Below, in pieces: positions 49,309 to 61,500 of a DNA stretch of 64,000 nt. The notes beneath the pieces are model-generated. The model had not been told where the DNA came from. It made no database searches and worked only from the letters and a program-made list of their open reading frames with translations. The first letter of the stretch is position 1; each line of letters starts with the position of its first letter. The position numbers and the translations under genes were made by a program. Source of the stretch: Varroa destructor (Eukaryota > Arthropoda > Arachnida > Mesostigmata > Varroidae); contig NW_019211454.1 of NCBI RefSeq assembly GCF_002443255.2, forward strand, positions 26,729,344-26,793,343. Direction: 5' to 3'.

Positions 49309-50785
49309 TCCCTGGCGATTCTAAAGAGGATTGTCCACGGGTGAACGTAACATGAGGATGATTTTATTATGAATCAAAACAAGATATTGTGACAGACAGA
49401 CAGAGAGGATATTCAGTTCGACATGACTTTGTCCTTTTTTTCTCTTAAATCTTAGCTGTGTCCTTTCTTTTTCGTCGGCTGCAACAAAGCAGAGTTAAAA
49501 ACGGGAACGGTTAGATGATGTAGAGCAAAACCCGATGAGAAAGCAGAAATAGGTGAATGACAACCTTGACTGCTACACTGCCAACGATAAGAGCGATGTT
49601 GCCTATGCAGTTATGCAATTGGTGAAGCTGTGCCAGTTACGTTTATAAAAAAAAAAATATAAATTATAGGCGGCATGTAAACATATTACTCTATTCCTAT
49701 GGAACACGAACGAGATTAGGAAGCGATACGGCTATATGGTGGGCTTATAGTAAATGTGTAGTGTGCGTACCATTATGGGAGTGATTACGAGATTGACGAT
49801 GCGCCTAGCTCTTTCCTTTTTCGTAATTCAGATAAACCTTTTTTGTCTTGTAAAAACAAAAATTCAAACGAATCACAGTAAGCTAGAAAATGCCGACGGT
49901 CATGTCTGGGAACGAACTACATGTTTAATGCGATATAGTAAACTCCCGAAACGTATTCAATAATTTTTCTTTTGGAAAAAGCGCATATTGGAGGCAATTT
50001 TGCCTTAGCCGATATTTTCAGCTGAATATGAGGCGATTTCAACTAGCAATCTTTGATAGAGTAGTTGCAAAAAGTAACAGTAAACGAGATTAAAATAGAA
50101 TTCAAGTGAGTATTTCCTGCTGCTATATTTCACGCTGAAGAAAACCGATCAAAAGAGACAATCTTAGGTAGCAGCAGACATGAAACCCTATCGGAAACTA
50201 CCTGATGAGGTTCTTGATAATGCTTTCTTTACACCGGCACAGTAGCTACGGGAAATATTGTCATAAACATGATCTGCTTAGGATATCGTCACGCTATTCC
50301 TGTTATGTGTACAGAAAACTAGAGTAGATCTATTTTATGTAATATATAGCAATGCCTTTCAGACACTGGGCTGTGAACAATAGTTTCAATTGTTGACCTG
50401 GGCTATATATGTAGCTGGAAAATTTTTATCTTTAAATATAAGGATGACACCTCACAGCATCAACTTATCACATTTTCTAGGTTTCTGTTAGCTGATCCTG
50501 TCAACGACGTACGGCAAACCAGTGATGGTTGAGCACGAAGTTTACTTAGGAAGACGAATGAATCAAGTTCGTAACGAATGGCAGTTGAAAGGGAAACGAG
50601 ATTGTCGTTCAAGCAGAAAAAAAAAAAACAATGCGAAAACTAAAGTCGACGGAACGACTATACAAAACGAATAGCCAATTTTTTTCCGGAAAAGAGAAGA
50701 GAGACGTTCCGTACGTGCACGAAATTCAAACAAGTACATAAACACATACTGAATGTGAATGTGGCACCAAATGTTCATCTTATTT

Positions 50786-50904
50786 TGGCTTCTAGCATGA
50801 CAAAGCTAGAAGCCAGCATGGTGTATCTTCATGGGCTACACATGACCACGTGTGTGGATTAGCGAGTGTAAATAAATGTTTTCTATCGAAATAGCGATAG
50901 AAAA
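50786..50904. repeat. Two neighbouring perfect hairpins
   Basis: TGGCTTCTAGC (50786-50796) is complementary to 50805-50815 with an 8-nt loop. TTTTCTATCG (50879-50888) is complementary to 50895-50904 with a 6-nt loop. They are 63 bases apart and of different sequence. Confidence 0.8.
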
Positions 50905-51482
50905 TTCAGTTAAAATCGCTTATCGTTACCTGGGCGTAGTTGCGCGCATTTCGTGGGTCTACGGGACGGGCCACTAAGTGTGACTCGCATTAGCCTGCAG
51001 CCATAAATACAGCCGCTCTATAAGGCATTACCGATTTCAGTAAATTATTCAAAATATATAAATCAGTCCAAGCATCCTTTCTGCATGCATGAGATATCGC
51101 CAGATAACTATTAGTTAATATAATAGATAATCTCAATGCGATTATCCATAAACTAACTTCTACGATTGAATTTCTATAGGAACGCAGTTATATTTCACGA
51201 GACGTTAACTCCTCAATGCGGAACCTAATGGACGCTAGCCAGTTGCCGGTGTAAGTCACTCTGAACAGTTGTGGTTGGTCGCGAATATGGACCTTCGTCA
51301 GTCAAAACGAAGGCCCTATAAACCTGTACGTCAAGGTAGCAGCTCGTCTAGTTGGGTTCTATGGTTCAGTTCCTATGGCAGGTGAAAGGATGTGTTATCA
51401 GAAAACCACTTACCTGCTAGAGCCATTCTTATCAAGTGGCTTAATAGTCTTCACGGTGACCTTAATTATTCCCCCTTTTCAG

Positions 51483-51575
51483 ATCTGCGAGCGTCCAGTA
51501 GACAATAACCCTCGACTCCATAACCTACATCTGTCTTGTCTGTTAGCATCCAATAAAGTGTTTATGCCCGTATGA
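51483..51575 (+). other. Terminal-exon candidate with strong acceptor
   Basis: CCTTAATTATTCCCCCTTTTCAG has a branch-point-like CTTAAT, a pyrimidine tract and CAG, the best-looking 3' splice site in the window. The phase 0 frame from 51483 runs 30 codons (ICERPVDNNPRLHNLHLSC and on) to a TGA. An AATAAA lies within it near 51551, so the coding part might be shorter if another phase is used. No upstream partner exon identified. Confidence 0.25.
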
Positions 51576-52510
51576 TAATATGGACAAAACGTAATATCAA
51601 CTAAACATATTTAATAGAAAGATGTACGCGTTCGCATTTCTAACAATATTGGATGTTTCTATTTAAGGTTATCTGCTCCGTAGTAGAGCTGACCCTGATG
51701 TACAAGGAAACAACGTTCAGACACAATTATGGCTATATGACGAGATATATTAGACACCAATTAATTCTGTCTGAGATGCTTAAAACACGTAGGCTGCTCA
51801 GGGAATTGCTACGGCTTGTATGTATACTAAACGCAGCGTTATGTGAAGAAAGAACCAAAATACTATTTGACGTACCCAGTAACTTGCTAGTGGTCGGTCT
51901 TCATTTCGAGAAGCGAGCAGTCCCAAATGTGTCTCTAAGAAAGCGGCGGTGCTTTTGTCCCAATTAGGCCAGATATTAGATGTACTTGAACCTAAAGGCA
52001 TGACAAAGACAATAGCTCGGTGAAGTTTAAAGGAAACCGGACTAATGTGTCATCTACCAAGTGATAAAGCGATACATCGTCGATCTAAAATGCTTTAAAA
52101 GAAGAAACTATATCGTTGAATATAGCTGGACCACATAACATTGAACTAAAACTTCGAGAAGTTATGTCACCTAAGTTCAGACGGTGGGTCTGTGAATATG
52201 CAGTATCGTAGGTATTTACCTTTAGCTCAACTTAGTTATACGTAATCAACTTACTGTGTTACTATTTAACAACATTCTACATGTATTACAGCCGTTTTGG
52301 TACATAAAAAAACCGACTTCAGATAAATTTGACTTTGGCGCGTGACCGCGAGAGACATGGCGCACGTGAGAACTTCTATAGGCCCTGAAGATCTGTGCGT
52401 TTACTGATCGTGTACTGATCTAAGGGCTTTCTCTGCACTATCTGTTCGGCCTAGGCCTCTTCACTTTCGCGAGCCCGACGCTCCGTTCCCGAATCGACTG
52501 CCAGACTTTC

Positions 52511-52785
52511 AGGACTTGCCTTTATGCGTACAGACTATCTCCCCGATATTTGAGGAGGCGCTGCTTTATCTGGGCACATATATCTGGTACGGAAGGCGAG
52601 CTTGGCGAAGGTCTCAACTAACTGCTATATGTGGAATTCGACATTGGCGAAACGATGAACGAATGAAAGGTTTCATGAAACTAATTGATCGGTCACCCTT
52701 ATTTCAGGTGCATAAAAGATCAACCGGGGTATTTATGCTTGGTTATTATTCTATGAGTGACTTGTCAGTATACCAAAAAAGTAGG
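52511..52785 (+). other. Exon candidate of unknown product
   Basis: An open frame of about 90 codons between CCAGACTTTCAG and a GGGTAAGC donor-like word (about 52786), in GC-richer sequence. It contains TYIWYGRRAWRRSQ and WRNDERMKGFMKLIDRSPLF and matches no family I know. The opposite strand shows no transposase. It may be an internal exon or chance. Confidence 0.22.
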
Positions 52786-55700
52786 GTAAGCTGAACAGCC
52801 CAGTGATCGCATTCGGAAAAGCTTTCAGTAAGGAATGAATGAATAGTCGCAAGCCAGCGATTTAACGTAATCGTTTCGCCTCGATCATGTTAGCGTTCTG
52901 TCAAGGTGAAACCATTAGGTTAAAGCAATAAGTACATCGATAGGCTTTGGGCCTACAATTGACAAACCTGTTAAATCGGACTCTCTAATTTTTTAACTTG
53001 AATAATTATTTAACTTATTTGTAGCTAACGTACATACGACTTTCTATCGTCGCTGTTCGTAGAAGGCTGAATTGTCTTGCTTGTCAATCCTTTGGTAAGT
53101 AAAAATCCCTAAAGTGGAACACTGGCTCTATTCTTACTGTGTATAACTCCCATATGCAGATCAAGCATTCTAGTAATGCTATATTTCTTCGCATGGAACC
53201 GAATTGTTTCCTTAGGTAAAACAAGCGGTATTTGGTTAGTTATCAAAAGGCAGAATCATAGCTCCAAATGTGCGACTTCAGAACCAGTTACGTACTTCAG
53301 AACCTTGCCGGAAATGTTACTAGACGCTTGGATGATTAAATATGTATATTGAAATAAAAGATTGATTTCTGTTTTTTATTGCCTTTAGCATTATTTTGCT
53401 TCCACATCCCGCATAAAATATGCTTTAAGCTTAAAATGTGTTCACAAGAAATATCTACAATATTTAAGAGAACGCTGAACGAATTCTGGTTATTAGCAAA
53501 GCGCCTGACTACAATAATTATATAAATTGTATTATCTTGTAAAATCTGTTGGCCAAAAGAATAATAATGATTAAAAAAAAATAGCTATAATGTATGACAA
53601 GGCAGAAAAGTAACTGTTTATCATTTTGTCGGCTTCTGAGTAACATCTTGCCTGATTATACACAAGATTCATGCTGTTTAAGGCAGTAACGTTGCTCACT
53701 CAATGATCAAAAGTAGATTTCTCACTGTAGGACGAAATTTCAGTTGTCAAGGTTACAAGTTTGTTAAATAATGGCATTATTTTTTTAAATCTTAGATATT
53801 TCAAATGACAGATGAGTATATACCTACGGCTGGAAGCGGGTGATTTATGAACGCCTGAATAAAAAATCGTCATTGTGGTACAATTTTACATAATAACAGC
53901 GTATTGCGAACAGTATTGAATCTTAACAACCTATCGGCTTGTTATCTGTTCGACCGGCTAACTTTCTGTTAGTAGGCAGTAACTAAAAAAATACGGTTAC
54001 ATTGCATTGACAACGCTGAATTTAATTCTGAAACTACGAAGGGCTAACGGCTGTATAAAGTTTGTTAACGGAATTACACGTCACGATAATGGTTATCTTC
54101 GAAATGTCTATGTTGGAAACGGGTATCTATTATCTATAAAAGACGCAGTAATACATTGAACAGCGTAAGGATAGCACTTAACACGGTATAAAAAGGCCAA
54201 TCTTGTACATTTTGCAAAGCAAGAAGGATACCACCAATACAGGCCGTTGCCGGTCAGTTAGCCGGTCACCTGCTCGCACTGCCAAACAGCTGTACATATA
54301 AGAATTCCTTACGAATGAAGCCTCCCAGTGGTACCTTGTGTGTACTTAGGTAGTTAAAACCAAACATGGCTGCGGGGCTTCATTGTGCAAAGAAATAGGA
54401 CAATTTTTGACCTAATAGTCAAGTTCAGATTCGATTATAGCTGTGAAACGATCTGATATAGAAGAAAGGCTAGTGGAATTTATGTAGGTGCTGAGTCTGG
54501 TGTCTGGCGAGAAATCGCGAAGCCATGGCTTCTGTGCTCGCCTCAACGATTTAAAATTTATGAAGATTCTACATACGCACATGAGCACACAATCACGCTA
54601 TGTAGAATAAAAACTCTTTTTGTGTTTCCATTTTGTCCTTAAAGTAAAAATCACTTGTGAATACATATTCCTATCTGATTTAGGATCTATATTTAAGAAA
54701 TTTCGTAAAATGATGAAGTCGAGGAGAGATATTTAATTCACGTTTCGTGTATAGGTTCGTTTTTTATTTCGATTTATCGTACCAGGTACATATATAAGCC
54801 AAGTTTACAATATTTATTAATCAATTTACATATATACGATCTGAAATGGATAAAAAGTGAGAATTCTTGACTGAGGGCCAAGAGTCTACTTAGTGAAAAA
54901 ATTGAGTTAAATTAAATATATATATATATATATATATATAGTCTTTACAGTAGAAAATAAAACCACGTTTTCATAGTGTAGGCGTTGTCTCTGGACTCGT
55001 TAGTTCCTTATTTGATTTTTTGAATTTCCCCGGCAAAGCTTCTAGCTAACGTTGACGGTATTTGTGGAAGGCGCCTTATAGCGTAGATGACACAAACAAA
55101 GTGATGCAAAAGAAACTTCCAGATCATTATTGAATCTGTTCTGATAATAGTTGTACGTGGCCTTTAATTAAGTGTGGCTCTGTTATTAGAGCACTCAGAT
55201 GTAGAAAGGCTTCCACTGTCCAGTTTCCTTTGTGCTGGATTATTCCGTCTGCGTATTGTGTATTATTGTTTGCGAACATGCGACCTATCAGCTTAAAATA
55301 AACATCAATATCTAATTAAGAAGTTTTTACAGGGCTTGGATTAATTTACAACAGTGATAATAGACCTTCCAAATCAACACTACCCTTTACGGAAAAATGT
55401 TCTGAGAGCTGCCGCAGACAAATAAAAAGATGATAAGATTATGGCCCGGCCTAAACTGGGCTGACGTTAGTCTACACAAGTGCCTCCCGCGATAGGATTT
55501 CAAGTTAGTTAAGGCAGATTTTTTAATGCTTGCTCGTTTTGCGCCCTGCCTGTTCATGTATGAGCACCAGCCGTAATTACGTACGAATTTCAAGTTATGT
55601 CAGGCCGCTTTGTATGTTCTTATTCTTCAAATCAAAGTGTCTATGCTGTAGAGTGTAGCGGACTTTTTTTTATTCGAACTTAATACTTAAAGATCTGAAA

Positions 55701-56564
55701 TAACACGGTGAAATCATGTATGACCGCTTGGCTATTGATAAATGAAAATCATTTGTTACAGTGTTTGAGCAATAAAAAATAGTTGGCGATGAAAGACGTT
55801 TTGTTAGGGATATAGGTAAAAAAAAAGATATTGGTAAGTGACGTTTACAAAAGTTTCTTACCTTTGAAAAGCTATCTTAGGTGTTTATTAGTCAGAAGAT
55901 GGTAGTGTGTTCATCTATTATAGCATAAATAGAAAAAGATATTAATGCTAAAGGATACTAATAAAGTATTAGACAGGTAGTCCGTAGACAACCTTTGCTC
56001 AGATAAATGCGCTTACTACTAGAGTACGTAATTTCACTGCGATCACAAATCATTACGCCTCGAGGACAGTGCCAATCGAGCCTATTTTTTCCCGTCTATC
56101 GATACGTGTATTGAATCGGGTTTCATCAAACATCAATAAGATGGATGCGGCACGTCAATGTTTATTTGAGGTACACCACATCTGTAAAGCTTCGGGCGAT
56201 TCAACCTTCGTGCTTTAAGAACCGAAGAAAAGCAAGCGGTTTTGAAAAAAAGTGAGGTCAAAACAAGGTGATAACAGACGATGCGGTTTTAATACAAGCC
56301 TTATTTTAGCTGAAAGATTTTGATTTTAGGTTGCTTCTGTTCATTTAGCACTTATAACAACCTAACGAACTAGTTTCGTTAGTAAACATTAAAGTAACAT
56401 AACTATACGTTTTTATCTGACGGGAGCATCAACAGATAAGCTAGTGTAGAGTTTTACGGCATAACGCGTGCAATAAAAGGTATGTTTCATTTGGCGATAA
56501 AATAAAGGCAGAAGATAGAAAAACTTTATTAAACGTAGGCCCTTGGGAAGGCATGTTTCCCACT
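52786..56564. other. Gene-free stretch
   Basis: AT-rich, short open frames only. Contains a (TA)n tract. Confidence 0.4.
54916..54940 (+). repeat. (TA)n microsatellite
   Basis: About 12 TA units. Confidence 0.9.
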
Positions 56565-56625
56565 CTTACTGCTCGGTGGTTAGCATAAAATTCCTCACTG
56601 CTTATGATAAAATCGAATAATTTAA
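56565..56625 (+). repeat. tRNA-derived SINE relic
   Basis: TACTGCTCGGTGGTTAGCA (56568) is close to the tRNA A-box and D-arm consensus TGGCTCAGTGGTTAGCA. A decayed B box (AAAATCGAATAATTT) follows at about 40 nt. Confidence 0.45.
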
Positions 56626-58832
56626 CGGCCGGGAATTACGCAGCAGTTTATGTGTATAAGCCGTTTCCCGCTTTTTGTTGAAAAACCTACTGTAGGTGCC
56701 CTATACATGACTTATGAAATATCATCAAATATTCGATTAAAAAGTTGATCACAATACGACAACAAAATCCGTACCTAAAAAGAGGAGGAAAATGGAAAAT
56801 GTCTTTGAAGTACAAAAGTCACTGAGAACGAAGAAACAAGGGATTTTTTTCAGGGGAAATGAGTGAGAATCTTTCAGTGATACGAGATCCAGCTAACGGG
56901 TGCCTAATACTCGTAGGGTACTTTTCGTCCCAGACAGGATCTACACGAGGTGGTGGACTAAAAAGGTTCAAAAAGTCTAGGATACCACAGTTATTTAGAC
57001 CACAAGCGAATGTCACAGTAAAGAAATGAAGAATCGTATGCTCGAAAAGGGAAACCGTCATTCTTCAGCAGAGGAAAAGGAATTGGGACGTTGGCGTAAG
57101 AAAGTAAGCCACAGTGTAGAAAGAGACAAGAAAATGATGTAACAAAGAACAAATCCTTTCGAAAGCGAGTGCCGACGGCCTCATCTCTCTTATGTGTTTT
57201 TGAGACGACACTAGCATAAGGAAAACTGTACCATTACGGAAGGGCCAATGTGGCCATATTGTACACCGATAAAGATCATTAAAAGGTACGCGCGTAGCTT
57301 TTGCCCTATATGTTTTTTCCTTCTCTTATCCTTGTCGCGGAATACGTGATGGCGTAGGTATGCTCGTAACTGTCATTTGGAGAGATGGCGGACTCTAATT
57401 ACAACGGCGAACACAAAAATCTAAAAAATAAATAGCTCTGGATACTCTACATGAATTATTCATAACAAAAGGCTCGTTAATTCAAATTAAGTTAAAACGA
57501 AGCTGAGAGCAGGAAGAGATCGTAGAAACGGTTAATCTGTGGGTGATTTTGAAAAATCTCGCTAATGCTCCTGGTAGCTGGTATCATTAATTTTCATTTA
57601 AAACCTTCGGGTTCCATTAAGTAGAGCTTGGACGAAGGAGCGACGGCGACTGCATTGGCAGCGGTAGAATGACGACACCAACTATAACGATGACGGAGAC
57701 GAGGATTCGTCAACGTTTTCTCACTGCATTGTTTACTGTTCATTTACATCTAGCGCCCATCAAACGTGTACGCGACTGAACCTTGTGGATGTAACCTTCA
57801 TTTGCTTCATATAGCAGAAGCTTGGCATTTTGCCTTGTAAAAACTGATGCACTGCCGCATATTTCGCTGTGGCAGCATTGAAAAATAGAGCATCGGGCTG
57901 TTTCACGTGAAAATAGCATTAAACGTGCCACGTACATCGTGTTTCGGCTTTAGCTTTGTTCTAGAATCAAAATTACTTTAACGTTAAATTCAAAACGAAC
58001 GTTATGTAAGGTATTTCAAGCTTAAGTTATTAATGTATGCCTAAGTTTACCAGGCGAATACATTGCAGTTACCCCATAACGGGAAAGAGAAGAATCTGAG
58101 TGAATTTACAAGAGTGGGCTGGTTCACTTTGGGCACTATATTTACATTGTGACAAGCCCTCACTAGAGTTGTATAGAGATACCAATGTAATGAGGTTAAG
58201 CAATGTAACTTCCACAGTCAAGAAAGATGTTGCTTTTTAAAGGACGTTGTCGGCCAAAGTCAATAAGTTGCGCGAACTAACTTATTTTCAGCAAGTAGGT
58301 ACAAGTCACAGTAAATTTAAACAAGATCCTCTCTATTCATGGACACCTTTTAGATAAGACAAAATTAAACCCGCTTGACGGCCACCCTGTGCACGCCAAC
58401 TAGAGTATAGTTGTAGTAAATGCTATACAATATTGATCTAAAAAGTTATTATCTATCTAAGTTTTTAGTATCGTTCTTCTTTATCCTATTTATGAATGTT
58501 GCTAGTTTCCGTGCCACTAAAGAGCCCGTTATTGACAAGACCCTTTTCTTACCCGAATCTCTTATAGGTGTCTATGTCAAAGTGATAGAGAGGTATTCTC
58601 TATTCTATTGGATTTTGGTGCACAATTCGAGCGTTCGATTAAAAGAGTTGGTGGTGCCTGTGGTTTGTTTTTGAAATGGGTCTGTTTGGGCGATCACTCG
58701 CTGAATTTTTTTATAAGTGTTTATGACGACACGGTACAGTTCTGAAAACGGAGGCATATTGCTCTAATTTTTTTTGTGCAATTAGTTTTTCTCAAGAAAT
58801 ATTGAGAATCCTGAGAGTCTATGCCGGGCGAA
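56626..58832. other. Gene-free stretch
   Basis: Open frames of 65-84 codons without motifs. The one at 58420-58674 starts with a signal-like apolar stretch (FLVSFFFILFMNV) but has no matching donor or partner exon. Confidence 0.4.
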
Positions 58833-58844
58833 GGGGGGGGGGGG
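58833..58844 (+). repeat. Poly-G run of 12
   Basis: Twelve consecutive G, isolated in AT-rich DNA. The longest G run in the window. Confidence 0.95.
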
Positions 58845-58954
58845 TAGTACTCAAAAACTCTCGATGCGTGTTTCGATATCTATAATAAATGCTGCAAGTT
58901 TTACGTCGACATTGCGTTAGACAACTGGCTCCCAGCATAAAACGCACTATGTCT

Positions 58955-59030
58955 ATGCTAGTTTTCGAACGTAGACTTTTCACGTGTTTCTAAGTTCAGT
59001 AGGTGAACACGTTACCACTACACCGTCACG
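58955..59030 (-). repeat. tRNA-derived SINE relic
   Basis: On the minus strand GGTGTAGTGGTAACGTGTTC (from about 59025) is an A-box and D-arm match. CTACGTTCGAAAACTAGC (about 58974) is a B-box match. Spacing is slightly longer than a tRNA. It resembles the 9878-9945 copy in its GTGGTAAC core. Confidence 0.5.
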
Positions 59031-59204
59031 GGGGAAGTTCCCATACCTAGGATTGAGCATTTACAGTGCACAAAGTAACCCTTTTTTCCTTCCGGTCGTC
59101 AAAGGGAGCTGGTGCAACTACGTTTAACAGCATGACTGCCGTCAGCATTGTCTACGCCTTTGTATTACTTCAATGTAATAACGTAATTTTTCAGTGTGCT
59201 ACTG

Positions 59205-59256
59205 TTGAGGTACGATGATCACCATTGTTGTCTTAACCACTAAGCCATGCCACAAG
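59205..59256 (-). repeat. tRNA-derived SINE head
   Basis: The minus strand reads TGGCATGGCTTAGTGGTTAA at 59252-59233; TGGCTTAGTGG is a perfect A box. The B box is too decayed to place firmly. It lies 200 bases from another copy in the same orientation. Confidence 0.45.
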
Positions 59257-59769
59257 CTAGTTTCTCCCGATCATTTCGAGCAAGTATTTATATATAATAT
59301 AATAATTTGAAAGTTATCAAAACCTTATATTTGACATCGGTAATTTTATCTTCGGTATGAGTCTAAAACCCTTCCACTGTGACCCGTACACATTAATAAT
59401 GACACTTGCTTTACCAATAATTATCTAACATACATAATTCCGAGTAGATACTATTTTCTTATCTCATTCTACTTGGTTCTATGTGATCGTATTGTAAAAC
59501 CACATCTGTAAAATGGACACCTACACACACATGTGTATTGCGAACAAGACATGTTTCCTACTGTGAAATGCTCTCTAACAACAGGGTTCTCAATAAAGCT
59601 AACCATAGTAATATTATTATGACTGGTGAGTTTACCGTAAAAGTGCAAAAAGCATTAGCTTATTGCTAATGACGTTCTGACTGGTGCTGGGCAGTTTCAA
59701 TGCTCCCAGAATGAAAAACGAGGCTTGCGATAATTTCGGCACGAGTTATTGTTCTCATATAAGCCCAAC

Positions 59770-60790
59770 CTGCGGAATTTAATTTGTATTGTAGGAAAAC
59801 AAATATAGTTTCAAGAACCGCTCGCATAACTCGCCCATTTTTAAATCACAACTCGCAGCATAAATTTCCTCAGTCACTTTACATATATTGTGTTTCAGGC
59901 CGTGGCTTGTTTTCGTCATTCTTTTACGGACCCAGTCGTTCACATAGTCCTAGAAGAATTAATTTCAAATCATTGGTCATTGACAAATCAGGTTTTAGGC
60001 AGCGACTCGATGTCGGCGTCACGTATCAAGGTCAGCCGTGCTAAAAACACTACTTCAAGCGAAGTGGCTATTTCCCGCGCTGATTGGCAAGTTGCCCTTG
60101 TTGTAACTGGAACTTGTTTGTATCCGATGTCCATCTAATTTCGGAGCACCAAAAGATCTGCGACATGTCACGGTAGAGCTTACCATAGAATATTGCTACT
60201 GCTCCATCATCGTTTTCGAAGAAAAAAAGATCAAATAATACCTCCGCTTGACAAGCTGCACCAGACAATGATTTTTTGTGAGTGAAGATGTTGTTCAACA
60301 CTGACAATTGGCTTCCCTAAATGTGACAATTTTGCTTATTCACGCAGCTATCGAGCTAACAACGAGCTTTATTACAGAAAATAACGTGGTTAAATAAGTC
60401 GCTAGCACGTACATCAAGCATCAGCGGACAAACGACAAACTTTGAATAGTTGAGTCTACCTTGTAGAGGTAAAGATGCAACTTTTCCTTTAAAATAAGTC
60501 ACAAAGTGCTTATCAGTAGACCAGATTGCTGGGCATGACCTCGTGCTAAGGTTTTGGATTTGCTTCTACATTGTTACTGATTGCGACGACACACTGGGCT
60601 CCTTTTTCGATCCGTGACATCATTTTAACCTCATTTGGCGTACAAGCAACGAGGGATCGATGCTTTCGCTGTGTCACCGCAATCAATCCTAATTCGATGA
60701 GAGGTTTTCATAAGGAACAAGCGTTGTTCCACAACTGAAACGTCTTATTGTCACAAATGTGCTACTACAAGCGCCACTCTGTTTATCACT
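59770..60790 (-). pseudogene. Degenerate Tc1/mariner transposase (copy 4), nearly full length
   Basis: Read on the minus strand from 60790 down: HRSLVACTPNEVKMMSRIEK (about 60670), the xRSVRTPExVxxVxxRI DNA-binding segment; then KIIVWCSLSSGGIIF (about 60275), the VTVWCGxxSGGIIGP strand; FFFENDDGAV and YGKLYRDM (60220-60160), matching FFFENEDGxxVTVNGxRYRDM; FQLQQGQLANQRGK (about 60105), the FQQDGATxHTAR block with the catalytic Asp lost; DYVNDWVRKRMTKT (about 59945) and MGELCERFLKLYL (about 59805), the C-terminal helices. Many stops and frameshifts. This family differs from copies 1 and 2. The plus-strand frame at 59899-60135, with a good-looking acceptor before it, is its antisense shadow. 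Confidence 0.85.
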
Positions 60791-60830
60791 CGATAGTCTG
60801 CTAACCTGCTAGCTATATATACAGGGTGAG

Positions 60831-60854
60831 GTATTCAAATCCGGACATGCTTTG
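60831..60854 (+). mobile_element. Candidate mariner-type terminal inverted repeat
   Basis: TATAT then ACAGGGTGAGGTATTC, a TA target followed by the ACAGGGTG start common to many mariner and MITE ends. It points to the right, away from transposase copy 4, so it does not cap that relic; it may be the left end of another element. No matching right end (CACCCTGT) was found downstream in the window. Confidence 0.35.
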
Positions 60855-60969
60855 TCTGGCAGTTTGTCGTAGCATACAGGTTCATTCGCTTTTTTCGTAT
60901 TAGAAAAAAGTTAGCTGTTCCTAAAACAGAACAACAAACTCATAATCGACTTCGAGCGAAGATAATCGG

Positions 60970-61022
60970 TGATCGGGGGACGAACCCTGCCTGAGATAGA
61001 CGATTTACGTTATTGCCATACG
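60970..61022 (-). repeat. tRNA-derived SINE relic
   Basis: The minus strand reads TATGGCAATAACGTAAATCG then CAGGGTTCGTCCCCCG, at tRNA spacing. It resembles TGGC-x-AATGGTAACG followed by a B box. No closing stem, so not a tRNA gene. Confidence 0.45.
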
Positions 61023-61442
61023 TCCTCTGAAACATCTAAACAGAACTTCCATGGAGTAAATCGGGGGGTGCCCAATAGGGCTTAAGTTTGACAGGCTCGA
61101 ACATTCATCAGAAGAGTTAAGAAGCCATTTTTGATTTATCCCGGCTTTTGATATAGAAATTCACGGACGTTTTAGACATCAGAATACGAATAACCGCATG
61201 GGTCGTTCAGATAAGCTCTAACGATTAGTCTTTCAAGAGCGTTTGCATCTTTTGAACCTTTGCTTCATTCTGTGTATACTGCTCGGGTCTACACATTACT
61301 TCTATGAAGGTAGACTGTTCAAGATGGCGGCTCATCGCAGACGTAAAGATATGCTATCGTTTCGGGCTATTACCTTATTTAAAGTCTACATTTACTATAC
61401 GAAAAAGAAAGAGCTTTTAGGTAAAAGCATTTTCAATGCGCC

Positions 61443-61500
61443 TCGGGGTGCCAGTGATTAGAGTTTAGTCGCGGGCAGAGACATGCGTTCGATCCATAGC
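61443..61500 (+). repeat. tRNA-derived SINE relic
   Basis: GGTGCCAGTGATTAGAG (61447) and GCGTTCGATCCATAG (61485) form an A/B-box pair 38 nt apart. The region between resembles the SINE at 2371 only loosely. Confidence 0.5.

Noticed and set aside
59784..60138. Plus-strand frames that look like a terminal exon
   Set aside because: Antisense of transposase copy 4; the minus strand has the FFFEN, RYRDM and C-terminal helix blocks over the same bases.
60970..61022. Possible true tRNA gene
   Set aside because: A and B boxes are present but the acceptor stem does not pair, so it is listed as a SINE relic.
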